A stretch of DNA of 64,000 bases. Source: SAR202 cluster bacterium. GTDB lineage: Bacteria; Chloroflexota; Dehalococcoidia; UBA6926; VFHL01. This document shows positions 61,176 to 64,000 of this stretch, piece after piece. The position numbers and the translations under genes are program-made. Under the pieces are notes generated by a model. The model was not told where the DNA came from and ran no database searches. It was given only the letters and a program-made list of their open reading frames with translations. Position 1 is the first letter of the stretch; every line of letters starts with the position of its first letter. The stretch spans positions 62,001 to 126,000 of the forward strand of contig VFHL01000005.1 of the NCBI GenBank assembly GCA_009392005.1. The letters run 5' to 3'.

Positions 61176-61940
61176 TTATTCATTTTCAAAATTGTGAGCA
61201 GAAAGTTTTTCTTTTAGCCAAGCTTTCTCATCGTCAGTTAAATTGGCTTCGTTTATCAAGTCCGGTCGTCTCAGAGCGGTTCGCAAGAGTGCTTGATTCC
61301 TGCGCCAGCGAGTGATTTCCTGATGGTTTCCTGAAAGTAAAATTTCTGGAATTTTCCAACCTCGGAAATTTGCCGGGCGTGTGTATTGTGGCCCCTCCAA
61401 TAGGTTTTCAGCATGTGATTCAACGATACTTGATTCTTCGGATCCTAACACTCCGGGTACTTTTCGCATTATTGCGTCAACGATCAACATTGCGGGTATT
61501 TCACCACCTGTGACGACAAAATCACCAACACTGATTTCTTCAGAAATTAAGTTTTCTCGTACGCGTTCATCGACGCCTTCATACCGACCACAAATCAAAA
61601 TGATTTCAGAACATTCTGCGAGTTGATCTGCTCTATTTTGGTTGAAGGTTCGGCCCTGTGGGGTAAGCAAGATTACGGGAACATCTTCCATTGGTGAAGT
61701 TAAACCTTCTTGCACATTCTCAATAGCATATGTAAGCGGCTCTGGCTTGAAAAGCATGCCTGGTCCGCCACCATATGGAGAATCGTCGACTGTTTGATGA
61801 TTTCCTGTGCCATATTGGCGGAGATCGTGCGGGATGATTTCAAATGTTCCTTGGGTGATAGCGCGACCAGTAATGCTTGCACCCAAAGGTCCAGGGAAAA
61901 GATCAGGAAATAGAGTAATGATGTGAATTCGCATTGTCAT
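61176..61940 (-). CDS. trmD: tRNA (guanine-N1)-methyltransferase TrmD
   Basis: This 254-residue SPOUT enzyme makes m1G37. The knotted SAM-binding region has [14 protein letters not shown] and [15 protein letters not shown]. The N-terminus reads [12 protein letters not shown] and [13 protein letters not shown], and the C-terminal [17 protein letters not shown] contacts tRNA. ATG 61940 and a nearby ATG at 61934 are possible. It is the first gene in the minus-strand cluster, divergent from metH with a 343-bp gap. Confidence 0.97.
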   Translation of the reverse strand: MTMRIHIITLFPDLFPGPLGASITGRAITQGTFEIIPHDLRQYGTGNHQTVDDSPYGGGPGMLFKPEPLTYAIENVQEGLTSPMEDVPVILLTPQGRTFNQNRADQLAECSEIILICGRYEGVDERVRENLISEEISVGDFVVTGGEIPAMLIVDAIMRKVPGVLGSEESSIVESHAENLLEGPQYTRPANFRGWKIPEILLSGNHQEITRWRRNQALLRTALRRPDLINEANLTDDEKAWLKEKLSAHNFENE

Positions 61941-62283
61941 TATGCTAAAAAATGTATTTCAGGCATCAAATTCTGATTCTACGGGAAGTTCTGTTCGCAA
62001 CACAGGAATCTAAAACCAAGATTGGAATTCATCATAGCAGATAAATATTTTATTCTGATTGCGCATTTCACAGTCGTGTCAAGTGAATCATCCCCTGTTA
62101 GAATGAAAATTAAGTGGTCTTGATTTTATTTTTCACAGCTAAATTTTTCGAACTGGAGCTGTTCTGACCAAGCGCATTTAGTTTGGTCTTGTGAATATTG
62201 GGGCCTTGTGGAATCCTCGGTGCGAGTTCAGTAGAGCAGCGCCTTGTATTCTGACTATCAGAAGATATATTTGGAGGGTTTGG
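61941..62283. promoter_or_regulatory. Divergent intergenic region between trmD and metH; no known riboswitch recognised
   Basis: This 343-bp gap holds the promoters of trmD and metH. The only structure seen is a short hairpin GACCAA...TTGGTC (62166-62188) about 95 bp before metH. I looked for cobalamin and SAM riboswitch landmarks, which would be natural for metH, and did not find them. Otherwise nothing was recognised. Confidence 0.4.
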
Positions 62284-64000
62284 ATGGACAGAGAAAGCCG
62301 TGATCAACGGCTCCGGGAGACACTTCAAAATCGCATCATGATTCTTGATGGAGCTATGGGGACTAGTATTCAGGCCCATGATCTATCGGCTAACGATTTT
62401 GGTGGATCTGAGTACGAAGGCTGCAATGAATATCTCAATATTCTCAAGCCGGAATTAATCAAGGATATCCATCTGGATTACTTTCAGGCGGGTGCTGATA
62501 TTGCTGAAACCAATTCTTTTGGGAGCACACCAATTGTCCTGGATGAATATGGTTTGGGTGCACAAGCGTTTGAGATAAGTCGTCGGAGCGCAGAGATTGC
62601 GCGCGAAGCGGCGGAGGTATCTTCGACAGATGAAAAGTTATGTTTTGTTGCGGGTTCAATGGGTCCTACGACGAAGGCTATATCTGTCACGGGTGGTATT
62701 ACATGGGATGGATTAGTTGAAAATTTTCGGATTCAGGCTTCTGGGCTAATTGCGGGTGGAGTTGACCTTCTCTTGATTGAAACGTCACAGGATACTCTGA
62801 ATATTAAGGCTGCATTGGAGGGCATTGACAGGGCATTTTCCGAAATCAATACGTTTGTTCCAGTAGCCGTTCAGGTAACGATTGAGACAATGGGAACAAT
62901 GTTAGGTGGTCAAGATATCGAATCTATTTATAGGTCAATTGCACATCGTGATTTGTTATGGATTGGAATGAATTGTGCAACGGGGCCTGAATTTATGCGC
63001 GATCACATTCGAACCTTGGCGAGAATCAGCCGCTTCCCGATATCTGTTGTCCCGAATGCCGGTTTGCCGGACGAAGATGGCAAATATAATGAAACTCCTG
63101 AAAAAATGGCAACAACTATGTCGGATTACATGGATTCGGGGTGGATCAATGTTGTTGGAGGGTGTTGTGGGACGGTTGGTGAACATATTCACCAGTTAGC
63201 TGAGCACGCATCTAAAAAACATATCTATGTTCCAGATGGCGAGCAGGAAAGTGCCGTTGTGGGATTGGAGACCCAATTAATCAATGACGAAAATCGCCCA
63301 TTAATTGTCGGTGAACGCACAAATGTTCTCGGTAGCAGAGAGTTCAAACGCTTAATTGCGGATGGGAGGATTGAAGAGGCTGCTGAAATTGGTCGTCGCC
63401 AGGTGCGAGCGGGTGCTCATATATTAGATGTTTGTCTTCAGGATCCTGATCGAGATGAAATGAATGATATCTCTACTTTTCTTGAGGAACTTACGCGAAA
63501 GATTAAAGCGCCAATCATGCTTGATTCGACGGATGCACGTGTTCTCGAAGAAGCTTTGAAGAGGACTCCTGGTAAATCCATCATTAACTCCATAAATTTG
63601 GAAGATGGAGAGGATCGTTTTCGTGCTGTTATCCCCTTAGCGAAACGTTATGGCGCAGCCCTTGTTGTTGGGTGTATCGATGATGACAAAGAACAAGCTC
63701 AAGCGATAACAAAAGATCGGAAAATAGAAATTGCTCGGCGGTCGTATAATCTTTTGACCCAGAAGTATGGCGTTGAACCACAAGACATCATATTTGATCC
63801 GCTCGTTTTTCCAGTTGGAACTGGTGATCAGAATTATGTCGGGTCAGGTGTCGAAACTCTTGAATCAATAATGGAAATAAAAAAAGAATTTCCTAAAGCT
63901 AAAACTATCTTGGGTGTGTCAAATGTCTCGTTTGGTCTTCCCGCGGCTGGGCGCGAGGTTCTAAATTCTGTGATGCTTTATCACGCCGTGCAGGCAGGTT
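62284..64000 (+). CDS. metH: Cobalamin-dependent methionine synthase, N-terminal half (cut by window edge)
   Basis: The frame runs open for 572 codons from ATG 62284 (GGAGG 6 bases upstream) to the window end. The homocysteine-binding domain reads ILDGAMGTSIQ, AETNSFGSTP, GPTTKA, IETSQDTLNIK and the Zn Cys motif GGCCGT, with the earlier Cys in GMNCATGP. The methyltetrahydrofolate-binding domain begins VGERTNVLGSREF and RAGAHILDVC. MetH uses methyl-cobalamin to make methionine from homocysteine. Cobalamin and activation domains must lie beyond the edge. Divergent from trmD. Confidence 0.95.
   Translation, partial: MDRESRDQRLRETLQNRIMILDGAMGTSIQAHDLSANDFGGSEYEGCNEYLNILKPELIKDIHLDYFQAGADIAETNSFGSTPIVLDEYGLGAQAFEISRRSAEIAREAAEVSSTDEKLCFVAGSMGPTTKAISVTGGITWDGLVENFRIQASGLIAGGVDLLLIETSQDTLNIKAALEGIDRAFSEINTFVPVAVQVTIETMGTMLGGQDIESIYRSIAHRDLLWIGMNCATGPEFMRDHIRTLARISRFPISVVPNAGLPDEDGKYNETPEKMATTMSDYMDSGWINVVGGCCGTVGEHIHQLAEHASKKHIYVPDGEQESAVVGLETQLINDENRPLIVGERTNVLGSREFKRLIADGRIEEAAEIGRRQVRAGAHILDVCLQDPDRDEMNDISTFLEELTRKIKAPIMLDSTDARVLEEALKRTPGKSIINSINLEDGEDRFRAVIPLAKRYGAALVVGCIDDDKEQAQAITKDRKIEIARRSYNLLTQKYGVEPQDIIFDPLVFPVGTGDQNYVGSGVETLESIMEIKKEFPKAKTILGVSNVSFGLPAAGREVLNSVMLYHAVQAG

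Noticed and set aside
61941..62283. Cobalamin or SAM riboswitch before metH
   Set aside because: No B12-box or SAM-riboswitch landmarks were found; only a short hairpin is present.
1..64000. CRISPR arrays, insertion sequences or prophage
   Set aside because: No regularly spaced short repeats, transposases, integrases or phage structural genes were seen; the only long repeats are the phosphoesterase duplication and the 54-bp collagen repeat.

Overview
This window looks like a chromosomal segment of an uncultivated bacterium, most plausibly a free-living Chloroflexota of the marine SAR202/Dehalococcoidia type. That assignment is inference. It rests on the moderate, slightly AT-leaning composition, the gatB-yvcK-secG cluster, the mix of class III CoA-transferase, MaoC, enoyl-CoA hydratase and cyclase-family genes, a MCTW-type DUF6295-like protein, and frequent GTG/TTG starts. 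A 16S or marker-gene placement would be needed to confirm it. There is no phage, insertion sequence, integron or CRISPR array. Most of the window is housekeeping DNA with several unusual accessory genes.

Layout. 1-2.6 kb: a truncated cyclase-family gene, tRNA-Gly(CCC), a gene-free stretch of about 600 bp, and a DnaA-type ATPase whose DNA-reading residues are changed. 2.7-5.8 kb: gatB, a small membrane protein, yvcK and secG, all overlapping or nearly so. 6-11.5 kb: MFS transporter, enoyl-CoA hydratase, a fused double CoA-transferase and a rhomboid protease. 11.5-18.5 kb (minus strand): a collagen-like/seven-repeat propeller lipoprotein, an NHL-repeat protein, a phosphohexomutase and a NuoG/FdhA-like Fe-S protein. 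18.6-19.8 kb: a perfect 547-bp tandem duplication of a metallophosphoesterase gene. 20-24.7 kb: a propeller/SNase-like pair, a DUF6295-like protein, a JAMM peptidase, an HNH nuclease and a MaoC pair. 24.8-27.9 kb: tRNA-Pro(TGG), a candidate attenuator leader with a Cys-Cys-Cys uORF, a 1-Cys peroxiredoxin, two possible tiny membrane proteins, a duplicated-domain lipoprotein and a PP2C phosphatase. 27.9-36.2 kb (mostly minus): SDR, MFS, a dehydroquinase-like protein, a TPR protein, a CoA-binding protein, a glycosyltransferase, lysC, thrB, tRNA-Pro(CGG) and a sirtuin.

36.3-45.4 kb is a nitrogen-assimilation island: amtB, a P-II protein, glutamine synthetase II, glutamine synthetase I and the glutamate synthase large subunit. 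Together they take up ammonium, sense nitrogen status and run the GS-GOGAT cycle. A run of 11-bp direct repeats resembling an actinobacterial GlnR box lies before amtB, and a strong sigma70-type promoter with an inverted repeat lies before glnA. 45.4-53.7 kb: a small RHH-like protein, thiI, tRNA-Asn, sbcC, hisS, an alpha/beta-hydrolase, a beta-hydroxyacid dehydrogenase and a YfcE-type phosphodiesterase. 53.8-61.9 kb (minus): trmD, rplS, priA, def, cca, secD and secF, a compact information-processing and secretion cluster. The window ends inside metH.

The strongest oddities are listed as findings: the DnaA with an altered recognition motif, the CoA-transferase fusion with one active-site Asp lost, the NuoG/FdhA-like protein with an Ala-Leu active-site substitution, the P-II protein without the T-loop tyrosine, the dehydroquinase-like protein without its catalytic Tyr, the seven-repeat collagen lipoprotein, the exact phosphoesterase duplication, the peroxiredoxin leader and the amtB direct repeats. 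All were read by eye. No alignments, folds or searches were run.
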